Notes: a model not told the origin generated them from the letters alone. A stretch of 64,000 nt of DNA from Flavobacterium xinjiangense (GCF_900142885.1 NZ_FRCL01000006.1:1-64000), one strand, 5' to 3'. Shown: positions 42,955-52,945, counted from the first letter of the stretch. Numbers and translations are program-made.

Positions 42955-43878
42955 CTAATTTACATAGAGTAACTGATATTGTTTTGGAGTAATCCCTTCG
43001 TATTTTTTAAACAAACGAATAAAGTAATTACTGTCTTCAAATCCAGATAAATAGCAAACTTCATTGATTTGTATGGTTGGGTTTTTCAATAATTGTTTAG
43101 CGCATCTTATCTTTTCGCTTATTACAAATTCTATCGGGCTCATGCCTAATTCTCTTTTGAAAAGTCGGTAGAAAGAAGCAGTACTCATACATGCTTTTTC
43201 ACTCAAATTTTTCATACTGATATTTTCTTTTAAATTCAATCGGATGAATTCGACCACTTGCGTGATAGGATTTTTTGGATCCGTAAATAAACCGTCATCA
43301 ATTGCTTTAGCAGTTTGCGTCTGAATAATCCGAATCAATAATTCCTGCAAAGTCAAATCGGCCAAAGCATCTTTGGTAATAGAAGTACTCATACATTCTT
43401 TTATCAATTTGTTTATGGTTGTAGCCAGTTCTACATTGTTGTAAAAAAAATAGTTTTGGTAATTCAATTGCCAAAATTGTGAATTTCCTTCTTTTGGATA
43501 GCGTTCGTTTAAAAACTGTAAAGTATCGGTAATTTTAGTTTGGTCTATCGCCAAGGCCAAGCACTGTGTAGGATTGGTTTTTGTAGCCTCAGGAAAATCG
43601 ATTTTCATTTCAACATTAGATGGAATAACAACGGTTTCACCTGGTAAGTATTCAAATGAAGGATCGTCAAAAAGATGCATTACTTTTTTACCTCTTAACA
43701 TGCTCGTCACTACCAAATCATTAAACTTTAATGGAACTAAAGCAGAAGATTCATAGGTTTCGAAAAGATTCAGTTCACAATGATTTAGAGAGTAAACAGT
43801 TCTATTTTCAACTAATGTTTTCAACGATTTCTCATTCGATAAATGCGGTGGATTTATAAAAGCGCGATTATTATTCAT
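42955..43878 (-). CDS. AraC-family transcriptional regulator
   Basis: A 307-aa regulator. The N-terminal ~190 residues form an AraC-type N-terminal (Cupin-like) effector domain; the C-terminal ~100 residues carry two helix-turn-helix motifs with KNLSEKACMSTASFYRLFK and CYLSGFEDSNYFIRLFKKYEGITPKQY. It resembles the AraC-type regulators of the ExaC/AcoD dehydrogenase loci, so it probably controls the adjacent dehydrogenase in response to an aldehyde or related signal. The effector is not known. The gene is convergent with the DUF779 gene. Confidence 0.9.
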   Translation of the reverse strand: MNNNRAFINPPHLSNEKSLKTLVENRTVYSLNHCELNLFETYESSALVPLKFNDLVVTSMLRGKKVMHLFDDPSFEYLPGETVVIPSNVEMKIDFPEATKTNPTQCLALAIDQTKITDTLQFLNERYPKEGNSQFWQLNYQNYFFYNNVELATTINKLIKECMSTSITKDALADLTLQELLIRIIQTQTAKAIDDGLFTDPKNPITQVVEFIRLNLKENISMKNLSEKACMSTASFYRLFKRELGMSPIEFVISEKIRCAKQLLKNPTIQINEVCYLSGFEDSNYFIRLFKKYEGITPKQYQLLYVN

Positions 43879-43951
43879 AGTTTCAAACTTAAAAAAAGTA
43901 AAGTTTAAATCTAATAAAAATAATTAGAATTAGGACATTCTTTAACAAATA

Positions 43952-44815
43952 TTAAATTAACTCTTCTACGTGTTTTTTTATATTTGCAGCAATCTTTTTG
44001 GTAGGTAAATCATTTTCATCATTCCCAAAAGGATCTTCAATCTCCTCTGCAATTAATTCTAAACTAGCCAAGACATAAAAAATAAAGACTACAACAGGAG
44101 CCACATAATAACCTAAACTAAAAGAATAGCCAAATGGCAAAGTCATGACATAAAAGAAGATGAATTTTTTAAGAAAAGCGCTGTAAGAGTAGGGAATAGG
44201 AGTATTTTTAATCCTTTCGCAAGCGCCACAAATTTCCGTGAAAGATAGGACTTCGGCATTTAAAATTATTAATTGATCACCCGTAATTTTTTTGGAAACA
44301 TATAAATCATTTATTTTTTGAAATATTATTTTTGCAACTTGATTGGGTCTGTGTTTGTGATGATCAATTTCTAAATCTACATCATCAAATAATTGTTTGC
44401 CTGTTTCCTCATCTTTTAAATGTTTGTTTAAAATGGATGCATAGCTTGGAATAATTTTTCTAAAATAAGTTCTGTCTTTCTCATCCGTTAAAATTACAGA
44501 TAATTTGATGGCTAAATTACGGCTATTATTGACTAAACTTCCCCACATTTTTCGGCCTTCCCACCAACGATCATAGGCAGTGTTAGTTCTGAAAACGAGT
44601 AATAATGAAATCACAAACCCCAACATTCCATGCATAATGGTAATGTTTTTTACATAACTGTCATCAGCAAGTTGCCAATATTCAACTTCTAAATAACCGA
44701 TAATTCCAGCATAAGCACCAATGGCAAGCATAATTGGAAACAAAGTTCGAAAAGTATCTGCTTTGTGAAAACGAAATATAAAAGTAAACCAGTCCTTAGT
44801 ATTGTATGAAATCAT
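43952..44815 (-). CDS. Bestrophin-family membrane protein
   Basis: A 287-aa membrane protein of the bestrophin family (UPF0187). The diagnostic FRTNTAYDRWWEGRKMWG is present near residue 75, with hydrophobic segments around 25-45, 60-75 and 205-250. Bacterial bestrophins form pentameric ion channels; ion selectivity cannot be told from sequence. It lies 29 bases after the tolC-like gene on the same strand and may be cotranscribed with the efflux operon. Confidence 0.9.
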   Translation of the reverse strand: MISYNTKDWFTFIFRFHKADTFRTLFPIMLAIGAYAGIIGYLEVEYWQLADDSYVKNITIMHGMLGFVISLLLVFRTNTAYDRWWEGRKMWGSLVNNSRNLAIKLSVILTDEKDRTYFRKIIPSYASILNKHLKDEETGKQLFDDVDLEIDHHKHRPNQVAKIIFQKINDLYVSKKITGDQLIILNAEVLSFTEICGACERIKNTPIPYSYSAFLKKFIFFYVMTLPFGYSFSLGYYVAPVVVFIFYVLASLELIAEEIEDPFGNDENDLPTKKIAANIKKHVEELI

Positions 44816-44844
44816 TTTAGGCTAAAATTTTATACAAATTTAAA

Positions 44845-46158
44845 TTAAAAACTAAGACTTCCGGCTAATTCTTTCAGTGCAATTTCAGATAATTTAGCTT
44901 GGAATTGGGCATTGCTATAACGCACTTTCGCATTGACATAATTCAATTGTGCCGTTCTGAATTCTAACGTAGTTATGGTTCCAATTCTAAATTTGTCTAA
45001 AGTAATAGTTAGATTTTGTTTGGCTATAGCCTCATTTTTTTCTTCTAAAGCAATCAATTCCAGATTCGTTAAATAGGTTTGATAGGAAGTCGCTAATTCC
45101 GAATTTAGAGCCAAACTTTGCTGATCAATTACCATCTTAGAATTCTCGATTTGAATTTTAGCAATTTTTTCATTTCGGTTTTGGGCAAATCCGTCAAATA
45201 AATTTAACGAAGCACTAAAACCATAATTCAGCCCCCTGGCAGATGATTGGGTGGTGAAACCTAGACTGGATTGGCTTTCAGCAAAATTATATCCGCTATT
45301 AACTTTAACCGTTGGATATCGGGTTGCTTTTATTTGTTTCAACTGCAATTCTGAGACTCTTTTATTAATAATTTGAGCTTCCAGTTGTGGATTTTGTTTT
45401 TCTGCCAATGCATTCAATTCCGGAAGCAATAATGTATTGTCTACGGTAATTGCATCAACAACACTGAAATTAGTTTTTGCATCTCTTGCAAGTATTTGAT
45501 TCAATAGAATTTTAGTATTGACATACAATTCTTTTTGTCTCAACAGCGTAACTTTGTCCGTATTTAAATCTACTTGCGCGTTTAAAACTTCCAGTTTTGA
45601 GGCTTTTCCAATCGTAAATCGGTTTTGTGCCAAATTCAATCGTTGATTTGAAATTACTATTGTAGAATCTAAAGCGGATAATTGCTGTTGCTGTTGTACC
45701 AAATCAAAATAGGTAGCATTCACATCACTTATTTTTGTGATTATGGTCAGTTTCAATTGGGCTTCACCTAATTTTTGCAATTCTTTTAATTGGTCTAGTT
45801 TTGCAAACATTTTGAAACCATCAAAAATCGTCCAATCTAAACCAACTCCGTAATTAAGACTATTGTTTTTAGCATTGTCAAGTGTAGTTACCGTTCCGTC
45901 GGATCGCGTTTGCGAAATGTTTTGAATAGCATTATTATCTGTAATTGTAGCTGTAGCTTTTGGCAGCATTCCCGCATTTCCAGAACTTACGTTGGTTTTG
46001 TCTATCAATAGATTATTCGATGCAATTTTGATTTCATAATTATTTTCCAAAGCAATTTTTACCGCATCTTCAATGGTTAATATCTCTTGGGCATTTGTTT
46101 TTGCAACAAAAAAGAGTAGCAAAATCAAACTTCGAATCAGTATTTTAGTATTTATCAT
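44845..46158 (-). CDS. TolC-family outer-membrane efflux protein
   Basis: A 437-aa outer-membrane channel. It has a signal peptide (MINTKILIRSLILLLFF.. ending at NAQ) and two OEP repeats with coiled helices (e.g. QRLNLAQNRFTIGKASKLEVLNA and KFRIGTITTLEFRTAQ). It is the third gene of an MFP-RND-TolC tripartite efflux operon. ATG at 46158 is chosen; the frame remains open to 46236 only because it runs through an intergenic repeat, and those extra residues precede the signal peptide. Confidence 0.92.
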   Translation of the reverse strand: MINTKILIRSLILLLFFVAKTNAQEILTIEDAVKIALENNYEIKIASNNLLIDKTNVSSGNAGMLPKATATITDNNAIQNISQTRSDGTVTTLDNAKNNSLNYGVGLDWTIFDGFKMFAKLDQLKELQKLGEAQLKLTIITKISDVNATYFDLVQQQQQLSALDSTIVISNQRLNLAQNRFTIGKASKLEVLNAQVDLNTDKVTLLRQKELYVNTKILLNQILARDAKTNFSVVDAITVDNTLLLPELNALAEKQNPQLEAQIINKRVSELQLKQIKATRYPTVKVNSGYNFAESQSSLGFTTQSSARGLNYGFSASLNLFDGFAQNRNEKIAKIQIENSKMVIDQQSLALNSELATSYQTYLTNLELIALEEKNEAIAKQNLTITLDKFRIGTITTLEFRTAQLNYVNAKVRYSNAQFQAKLSEIALKELAGSLSF

Positions 46159-46195
46159 AATTATATATTTTTTCCATGGATTGACAAATTTTAGA

Positions 46196-46232
46196 TAAAA
46201 AATCTGTTTAATCCATTTCATCCGTGTTCCAT
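46196..46232 (-). repeat. Dispersed intergenic repeat (ACACGGAT..GGATT type), copy 1
   Basis: On the bottom strand it reads GGAACACGGATGAAATGGATT followed by AAACAGATTTTTTA, a GGATT-rich degenerate pattern. A related copy lies at 52888-52945 upstream of the next gene block. It sits between the RND permease and TolC genes. Confidence 0.5.
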
Positions 46233-46253
46233 TCAATTCTTAGCTGAAATAGG

Positions 46254-49200
46254 TTACTTACTTTCCTTTTCGTATTCTTCAATATGATCAAATTCAGGAT
46301 AATGCTTTCTTGCTTTAGACCACATTAAATACATAGCAGGAATTACAAATAAAGTTAAAACCAAGGAGAAAATTGTTCCTCCTACAATGACAACTCCCAT
46401 TCCAATTCTACTCGTTGAAGCAGCACCAAGCGACATTGCAATTGGTAAAGCTCCTAATGAAATAGCTAAACTGGTCATTAAAATTGGTCTCAATCGAGCT
46501 TCTGAAGCTTCGAGTATTGCATCCATTTTAGATTTTCCTTGTTCGCGGAGCTGATTGGCAAATTCGACGATCAAAATTCCATTTTTCGTTACCAAACCAA
46601 TGAGCATTACCGTTCCAATTTGGCTAAAAATATTCCAAGTCTGGTCAAATAACCATAACGAGAATAATGCTCCTGCAACTGCCATTGGCACCGTTAAAAT
46701 AATAATAAACGGATCGATGAAACTTTCAAATTGTGCTGACAGTATCAAAAATATAAGCAGTAAAGCCAATCCAAAAGCAAATGAAGTATTAGAACTACTT
46801 TCGACAAAATCTCTGGATTCACCACCTAAATCGGTGGTAAAAGTATCATCAAGCACCTTAGCTTTAATTTCATTCATCGCATCAATTCCATCGCTGATAC
46901 TTTTGCCTGGAGCAAGACCTGCAGAAACCGTTGCCGACATATATCTATTATTATGATACAATTGTGGAGGATTACTTTTCTCTTCAATTGTAACAACATT
47001 ATCCATTTGGATTAATTCACCTTTATTATTTTTGACAAACATCGAGGTCAAATCCAACGGTTTAGAACGGTCTTTTTGATCAAATTGTCCAATAACCTGG
47101 TATTGTTTTCCATTTCTCATAAAATAACCAAATCGTTGTCCGCTCAATGATAGCTGCAAAGTTTGGGCAATATCAATTACAGATATTCCTAAACTTTCCG
47201 CTTTTTCACGATCAATAGTTACATTAATTTCCGGTTTGTTGAATTTTAAATTGACATCACTAACTGCAAAAGTTTCGTTTTTCCCCACTTCATCCATAAA
47301 GACAGGAATTTTTTCACGCAATTTCTCAAAGTTAGGAGCTTGAATAATGTATTGGATAGGCAAACCACCACGTCTGTTTACTGCGATTGTTGGCTGTTCG
47401 ATTACTGATGTTTTTGCATCTGGATATTTCTTGGTCCACTTGGTTAGTTTATCAGCAATTTCTTTTTGCGAATCTTTTCTTTCATTTGGTTCCACCAATG
47501 ATACTCGAATAAAACCGCTATTTACAGAGGAAGACCCAAAACCGGGAGATGTGATTACCAAACTGACTTTTTTTCCTGGAATGGAATCATCTACCAATTT
47601 AGACATTTCTTGCATGAAACGATCGGTATATTCATAAGAAGAACCTTCTGGAGTTGTCATGCGCATTACAAAACCGCTTCGGTCATCGTATGGCGCCGTT
47701 TCCTTTTGAATTAAATTAAAAAATAAATAAATCAATCCAAAACAAGCAATCAAAATTGGGAAACTCAACCATTTTTTCTTCATGAAACGTCCCAAAGCCT
47801 CTGCATAACCACTGTTTAGTTTTTGAAAATAAGGTTCGGTTTTAATGTAAAACTTCGATTTTTTTTGTTCTCCGCCTTTCATCAAGTAGGCGTTTAGCAT
47901 AGGCGTTAAAGTCAGGGAAACAAAAGCGGATATTAATACAGCCGCACCAATGACGACGCCAAATTCCCTAAACAGTCGACCGACAAATCCTTCGAGAAAA
48001 ATTACCGGTAAAAATACTGCGGCCAAGGTTATCGAAATCGAAATTACAGCAAAAAATATTTCATTCGAACCCTTAATTGCGGCTTCGATTGGTGACATTC
48101 CTTCTTCTACTTTTTTGAAAATATTCTCGGTAACTACAATTCCGTCATCGACTACAAGTCCTGTGGCAAGAACAATGGCTAGTAAAGTCAATACATTTAT
48201 CGAAAATCCAAAAAGCCACATGATAAAGAAAGTAGCAATTAAGGAAACCGGAATATCGATTAAAGGTCTAAAAGCTATAGCCCAATCTCTAAAGAATAAA
48301 TAGATAATTAAAATAACCAGAATGATTGAAATCCCCAATGTTTCGGCTACTTCAATTACTGATTTTTTGACAAAAATAGTATTGTCAATTGCAATGTTTA
48401 ACTTGATATCTTTAGGTAAGTCTTTTTTTAATTTTTCAAATTCTTTATAAAATGCCTTTGAAATATCCAAATAATTAGCACCGGGAAGAGGAACAATGGC
48501 CACACCAACTAACGGTGTTCCGGATTGGGTCATTTTTGTTTCGGGATTTTCAGGACCAATACTTGCCGTTCCAATATCGCTTAAACGTACTATTTTTTCT
48601 CCTTCGGAACGGATAATGATATTGTTAAATTCTTCGGCAGTAGAAAGATTTCCAACTGTTTTCACTGTCAGTTCCGTATTAGCTCCTGTCAATTTACCGG
48701 AAGGCAATTCCACATTTTGTTTGACGAGTGCTTCACGAACTTCTGAAACCGTGCATCCATAAGACGCTAATTTTACAGGATCAATCCACAAACGCATGGC
48801 ATATCTTTTTTGTCCCCAAATTTGGACTCCACTTACGCCAGGAATCGTTTCTAATCGTTGTGCAATTACGTTCTCGGCATAGTCACTTAGTGCTAATGCA
48901 TCTCTGGAATCACTTTGCACTGTCATCGAAATAATCGCTTCACCATTGGCATCAGCCTTAGAAACTACTGGCGGTGCATCAATATCTTGTGGTAAACTAC
49001 GAACGGCTTGTGAAACTTTATCACGCACATCGTTTGCGGCTTCTTCCAGATTTTTATCCAGATTAAATTCGATTGTAATATTACTGCTTCCTTGTGCGCT
49101 GGATGAAGTTACATTTCGGATTCCGTCAATGGAATTGATTGCTTTTTCAAGAGGTTCCGTGATTTGCGATTCGATAATATCGGCATTTGCGCCGGTATAA

Positions 49201-49349
49201 TTGGTACGAATCGAGATTTGTGCTGGATCTATCGAAGGAAATTCTCTTACGCCAAGATACGTATAGCCAATAATTCCGAATAACACGATTGCTAAATTAA
49301 TAACAATAGTAAATACGGGTCTTTTTATGCTTAAAGTAGATAAACTCAT
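46254..49349 (-). CDS. RND multidrug efflux permease (AcrB/MexB-like)
   Basis: A 1031-aa inner-membrane RND pump. It has the 12-span pattern, two large periplasmic loops, and the proton-relay Asp pair in LATGLVVDDGIVV (TM4), with the second-half motif QFESFIDPFIIILTVP and a typical GTMMGLVTKNGILIVEF-like region. It moves hydrophobic compounds out of the cell, driven by protons. The adaptor gene is upstream and the channel gene downstream on the same strand; together they make a complete tripartite pump. The substrate range cannot be deduced. The start is the ATG at 49349. Confidence 0.93.
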   Translation of the reverse strand: MSLSTLSIKRPVFTIVINLAIVLFGIIGYTYLGVREFPSIDPAQISIRTNYTGANADIIESQITEPLEKAINSIDGIRNVTSSSAQGSSNITIEFNLDKNLEEAANDVRDKVSQAVRSLPQDIDAPPVVSKADANGEAIISMTVQSDSRDALALSDYAENVIAQRLETIPGVSGVQIWGQKRYAMRLWIDPVKLASYGCTVSEVREALVKQNVELPSGKLTGANTELTVKTVGNLSTAEEFNNIIIRSEGEKIVRLSDIGTASIGPENPETKMTQSGTPLVGVAIVPLPGANYLDISKAFYKEFEKLKKDLPKDIKLNIAIDNTIFVKKSVIEVAETLGISIILVILIIYLFFRDWAIAFRPLIDIPVSLIATFFIMWLFGFSINVLTLLAIVLATGLVVDDGIVVTENIFKKVEEGMSPIEAAIKGSNEIFFAVISISITLAAVFLPVIFLEGFVGRLFREFGVVIGAAVLISAFVSLTLTPMLNAYLMKGGEQKKSKFYIKTEPYFQKLNSGYAEALGRFMKKKWLSFPILIACFGLIYLFFNLIQKETAPYDDRSGFVMRMTTPEGSSYEYTDRFMQEMSKLVDDSIPGKKVSLVITSPGFGSSSVNSGFIRVSLVEPNERKDSQKEIADKLTKWTKKYPDAKTSVIEQPTIAVNRRGGLPIQYIIQAPNFEKLREKIPVFMDEVGKNETFAVSDVNLKFNKPEINVTIDREKAESLGISVIDIAQTLQLSLSGQRFGYFMRNGKQYQVIGQFDQKDRSKPLDLTSMFVKNNKGELIQMDNVVTIEEKSNPPQLYHNNRYMSATVSAGLAPGKSISDGIDAMNEIKAKVLDDTFTTDLGGESRDFVESSSNTSFAFGLALLLIFLILSAQFESFIDPFIIILTVPMAVAGALFSLWLFDQTWNIFSQIGTVMLIGLVTKNGILIVEFANQLREQGKSKMDAILEASEARLRPILMTSLAISLGALPIAMSLGAASTSRIGMGVVIVGGTIFSLVLTLFVIPAMYLMWSKARKHYPEFDHIEEYEKESK

Positions 49350-49417
49350 GTAGATTTTAGATTTTTGATTGCCGATTTAAGAATTGAGATTACTATTGTA
49401 AATCTAATATCTGAAAT

Positions 49418-50476
49418 CTATTTTACTTTCACTTTGACAGGTGTTTCGTCTTTTAAAGTCATAACTCCGCTAGTTAAAACGGTGTCACCGGCTTTTAAAC
49501 CAGAAAGAATTAAAATTGAGGCATCTGTTCTGGTGGCAGTTTCTACCATTACTTCTTTGGCTTGGCCGTTGGAAGAAATAAAAACTTTTTTCCCGTCTTG
49601 TACTGGAATAATTGCTTCAGTTGGCACTACAATTGCATCCCTAATAATATCTAAAGGCAATTCAACATTAGCAAATGTGCCCGGTAATAACTTCCCATCT
49701 CTGTTTTCCGCGATTGCGCGAACTTGTAAGGTTCTGGTCGCTACTTCAACTCCAGGCTCAATTGCATATACTTTAGCCGTATATTTTTCAGTAGATCCTG
49801 CAACTGTAAAAGTTAACATAGTGTTGGTTTTTACTTGATTGGCATATTTTTCAGGAATTGAAAAAGTGATTTTTAGTCTACCAATATTAACCAATTTTGC
49901 AACCAAAATCGCTGGAGTAATATAAGTTCCAGGTGAAATAGAACGTAATCCTATTTTTCCTGAAAAAGGTGCTCTTACGGATGTTTTTGCAATTTGTGCT
50001 TTAATCACCTGGCTTTGTGCTTGAGCCGATTTCAAATCTGCTCTTGCTATATCATATTCCTCGCGGCTGATAGCTTCTTTTTGGAGTAAAAGTTTAGCTC
50101 TTCTTTCATTTTCTGAAGCTAATCCTTCTTTTGTGGCAGTTTGTCTCAATTGCGCTCTTAACTCTAAATCATTTACTTTAAAAAGCACTTGACCTTTACT
50201 CACATTACTTCCTTCCTGAAAATAAATGCCTTCAACAATGCCAGAAACTTCACTTCTGATTTCTACTTGTTCATTGGCTTCGATTGAACCGGAAAGTGAT
50301 AGATTATTATCAAAAGTTTGAGGCTGTACAATAATTCCATTTACACTCATTGGCTTACTTTTACCATCTTTTTCTTTAGAATCTCCATTTTTGGAAGCGT
50401 TTGCTGAAATTCGATAAGCAATAAAGCCAATTATTCCGGCTAATAATAAGGTATAAACTAGGTATTTTATTTTCAT
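49418..50476 (-). CDS. RND efflux periplasmic adaptor (MFP)
   Basis: A 352-aa membrane-fusion protein. One N-terminal membrane anchor is followed by a lipoyl-like domain (~60-110, GIIVQPQTF..VEIRSEVSGIVEGIYFQEG), an alpha-hairpin (~100-150) with ELRAQLRQ and REEYDIARADLKSA, and beta-barrel and proximal domains. It links the RND pump and the TolC channel. First gene of the efflux operon. Confidence 0.93.
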   Translation of the reverse strand: MKIKYLVYTLLLAGIIGFIAYRISANASKNGDSKEKDGKSKPMSVNGIIVQPQTFDNNLSLSGSIEANEQVEIRSEVSGIVEGIYFQEGSNVSKGQVLFKVNDLELRAQLRQTATKEGLASENERRAKLLLQKEAISREEYDIARADLKSAQAQSQVIKAQIAKTSVRAPFSGKIGLRSISPGTYITPAILVAKLVNIGRLKITFSIPEKYANQVKTNTMLTFTVAGSTEKYTAKVYAIEPGVEVATRTLQVRAIAENRDGKLLPGTFANVELPLDIIRDAIVVPTEAIIPVQDGKKVFISSNGQAKEVMVETATRTDASILILSGLKAGDTVLTSGVMTLKDETPVKVKVK

Positions 50477-50525
50477 ATTATAGGATATAAAGTAGGATTA
50501 AGTTTCAGTAATTTTAGTTAAAAAA

Positions 50526-50533
50526 CAAATTTA
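50526..50533 (-). promoter_or_regulatory. Candidate -7 box of the efflux operon, TAAATTTG
   Basis: An exact TAnnTTTG match on the bottom strand, 49 bases before the adaptor gene. No recognised -33 box or regulator site. Confidence 0.38.
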
Positions 50534-50724
50534 GGGTATAGAATCGGAATTAGTGGATTTGTTAATTTTTATTTAACGTTTGTACATACAAATATTAATA
50601 TTAACAAAATATACAATCGTAAATCGTAGCAAATATCCAAAATACTATTAAAGTAGGACTGATAAAAAGACAAATGGTTTAACCTATGTTTGAAAATAAA
50701 AAGTATATTTTATTAATGAAAACG

Positions 50725-50746
50725 ATGAACTTATATTTTTTAAATG
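50725..50746 (+). repeat. Single-arm copy of the inverted-repeat element seen at 59626
   Basis: This 22-base stretch (ATGAACTTATATT then TAAATG) matches the left arm and following bases of the palindrome at 59626-59693, with two mismatches of 22. The right arm is not intact here. It lies in the 295-base gap between recG and the efflux operon. Confidence 0.6.
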
Positions 50747-50771
50747 ATTTAAAGAATATATGAAAAGTCGC

Positions 50772-52877
50772 TTAACTAATATAGTTCCAGATATTCTTCT
50801 TCTTGGTCATTTCGACAAAAACAGCTCTCAAAGCTGCGTGTTCCGGTTTTTGCATCCCCGCATCTTCTTTCAGAAGTTTTAAAGCATAATTTCTGGCTAA
50901 ACCCAAAGTATCTCGGTCTCGAACCAAATCGGCTATTTGAAGATTAAGTACGCCGCTTTGTTGGGTTCCCATTAAATCTCCTGGACCACGAAGCTTTAAG
51001 TCGACTTCGGCAATTTCGAAACCATCGTTCGTTTGCACCATAGTTTCCATTCGGGTTTTACTGTCTGAACTCAATTTGTGGCTCGTCATCAGGATGCAAT
51101 AACTTTGCTCGGCGCCACGACCAACGCGACCGCGAAGTTGATGCAGTTGCGATAATCCAAAACGTTCCGCACTTTCGATAATCATCACACTGGCGTTAGG
51201 AACATTCACGCCAACTTCAATAACGGTTGTGGCGACCATAATATTGGTTTTTCCTTCCGAAAAACGTTTCATTTCCGCATCTTTATCTGCTGGTTTCATC
51301 TTTCCGTGCAATATGGAAATGGAATATTGCGGCAACGGAAAATCTCTGGAAATACTTTCGTAACCGTCCATTAAATCCTTGAAATCCATTTTTTCTGATT
51401 CTTGGATGAGCGGATACACAATATAGATTTGGCGGCCTAAAGCGATTTCGTCCCGAAGGAATTTCCAGACCTTCAAACGGTTGCTGTCAAATCGGTGTAC
51501 AGTTTGAATCGGTTTTCGTCCCGGAGGCAGTTCATCAATCACCGAAATGTCTAAATCGCCATACAAACTCATCGCCAAAGTTCGTGGAATAGGCGTGGCG
51601 GTCATCACCAAAACGTGTGGCGGAATCAAATTTTTCTTCCACAATTTAGAGCGTTGTTCTACGCCAAAACGGTGTTGCTCATCAATTACTGCCAGTCCTA
51701 GATTCTTAAATTTTACTTTGTCTTCCAATAAAGCATGCGTTCCGATAAGAATGTGTAACGTACCGTTTTCTAGTTCTTCATGGATAATTCTGCGTTGTGC
51801 TATTTTAGTAGAACCCGTTAATATTCTGATGTTGATATTTAACGTTTCGGCCAATTCGGATAAACCAATAAAATGCTGGTTTGCCAAGATTTCCGTGGGC
51901 GCCATCAAGCACGCTTGGAAGCCATTATCAAGTGCCAAAAGCATGCTCATAAAAGCCACAATTGTTTTCCCGGAACCTACGTCGCCTTGCAGCAAACGAT
52001 TCATTTGGGCGTTGCTTCCCATGTCAGTTCGTATTTCTTTGATGACTCTTTTTTGGGCATTTGTCAATTGAAACGGTAAATGATTCAGATAAAAATCATT
52101 GAAATGTTCACCTACTTTATCAAACGGATGTCCTTTTATTTTATGTTTCCTAATGAGATTTTTCGTGATTAATTGCAACTGAATAAAGAACAATTCTTCA
52201 AAAATTAAGCGGAATTTGGCTTTCGCCAAAACCTCTGCGCTTTTTGGAAAATGGATGTTGAATAAAGCCGCTTTTTTAGGAATAAGCTTCAAGTCGTTGA
52301 TTAAATAATCCGGTAAAGTTTCCGTGAATAACGCTTGTGTTTCTAGAAACAATTGCTGCATCAATTTATTAATCACCCGGTTTGAAATCCCGCGATTGGT
52401 CAAGGTTTCTGTCGAAGGATAAACAGGTTGCATGGCAGAACGCAGACTTTGTTCGTGTTCGCTCATCAACTCAATTTCCGGATGCGCCATGTTGAAAGCA
52501 TTCCCAAAAGACGTGCATTTACCGAAAATCACACACATTTCATTGAGCTTTAAACTCTCCCGAATCCATTTATGACCTTGAAACCAAACAAGTTCCATTT
52601 GCCCCGTATCATCCACAAAAGTAGCTACCAGTCTTTTTTGATTTCTACCAAATTCAACGGTTTTGATGTTGATGATTTTACCAATGATTTGAACTTCGGC
52701 AATGTTGTTCTGCAATTCGTTTATCTTGTAATAACGCGTTCGATCTATGTATCTGTTCGGGAAAAAATTAACCAAATCCTGATACTTATAAATCCCCAAT
52801 TCCTTACGCAGCAATTCGCCCCGATTGGGACCAACGCCTTTGAGGTATTCTATGGGAGTGAGTAGGAGGTTTTGCAT
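50772..52877 (-). CDS. recG: ATP-dependent DNA helicase RecG
   Basis: A 701-aa branch-migration helicase for stalled forks and Holliday junctions. It has an N-terminal wedge/OB domain (~60-160), helicase domains with Walker A GDVGSGKT and the DEQH box VIDEQHRFGVEQR, a GRVGRGAEQSYCIL motif, and a C-terminal region with FEIAEVDLKLRGPGDLMGTQQSG. Length and motifs are standard. It is the only clear gene in this DNA-repair position. Confidence 0.96.
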   Translation of the reverse strand: MQNLLLTPIEYLKGVGPNRGELLRKELGIYKYQDLVNFFPNRYIDRTRYYKINELQNNIAEVQIIGKIINIKTVEFGRNQKRLVATFVDDTGQMELVWFQGHKWIRESLKLNEMCVIFGKCTSFGNAFNMAHPEIELMSEHEQSLRSAMQPVYPSTETLTNRGISNRVINKLMQQLFLETQALFTETLPDYLINDLKLIPKKAALFNIHFPKSAEVLAKAKFRLIFEELFFIQLQLITKNLIRKHKIKGHPFDKVGEHFNDFYLNHLPFQLTNAQKRVIKEIRTDMGSNAQMNRLLQGDVGSGKTIVAFMSMLLALDNGFQACLMAPTEILANQHFIGLSELAETLNINIRILTGSTKIAQRRIIHEELENGTLHILIGTHALLEDKVKFKNLGLAVIDEQHRFGVEQRSKLWKKNLIPPHVLVMTATPIPRTLAMSLYGDLDISVIDELPPGRKPIQTVHRFDSNRLKVWKFLRDEIALGRQIYIVYPLIQESEKMDFKDLMDGYESISRDFPLPQYSISILHGKMKPADKDAEMKRFSEGKTNIMVATTVIEVGVNVPNASVMIIESAERFGLSQLHQLRGRVGRGAEQSYCILMTSHKLSSDSKTRMETMVQTNDGFEIAEVDLKLRGPGDLMGTQQSGVLNLQIADLVRDRDTLGLARNYALKLLKEDAGMQKPEHAALRAVFVEMTKKKNIWNYIS

Positions 52878-52887
52878 TTAGATTTTT

Positions 52888-52945
52888 TTGGACACGGATA
52901 AAACGGATTTGCAAAAGCAAAAACGCAGATTAAAACGGATTTTTA
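52888..52945 (+). repeat. Dispersed intergenic repeat (ACACGGAT..GGATT type), copy 2
   Basis: The sequence GGACACGGATAAAACGGATT is followed after a few bases by ACGCAGATTAAAACGGATT, giving an internal imperfect repeat. It resembles the copy at 46196-46232. It lies just upstream of recG (bottom strand) and 140 bases before the next top-strand gene. Confidence 0.5.

Noticed and set aside
46159..46236. Upstream extension of the TolC gene (26 extra codons)
   Set aside because: It reads through a dispersed intergenic repeat, and the signal peptide begins at the later ATG at 46158.
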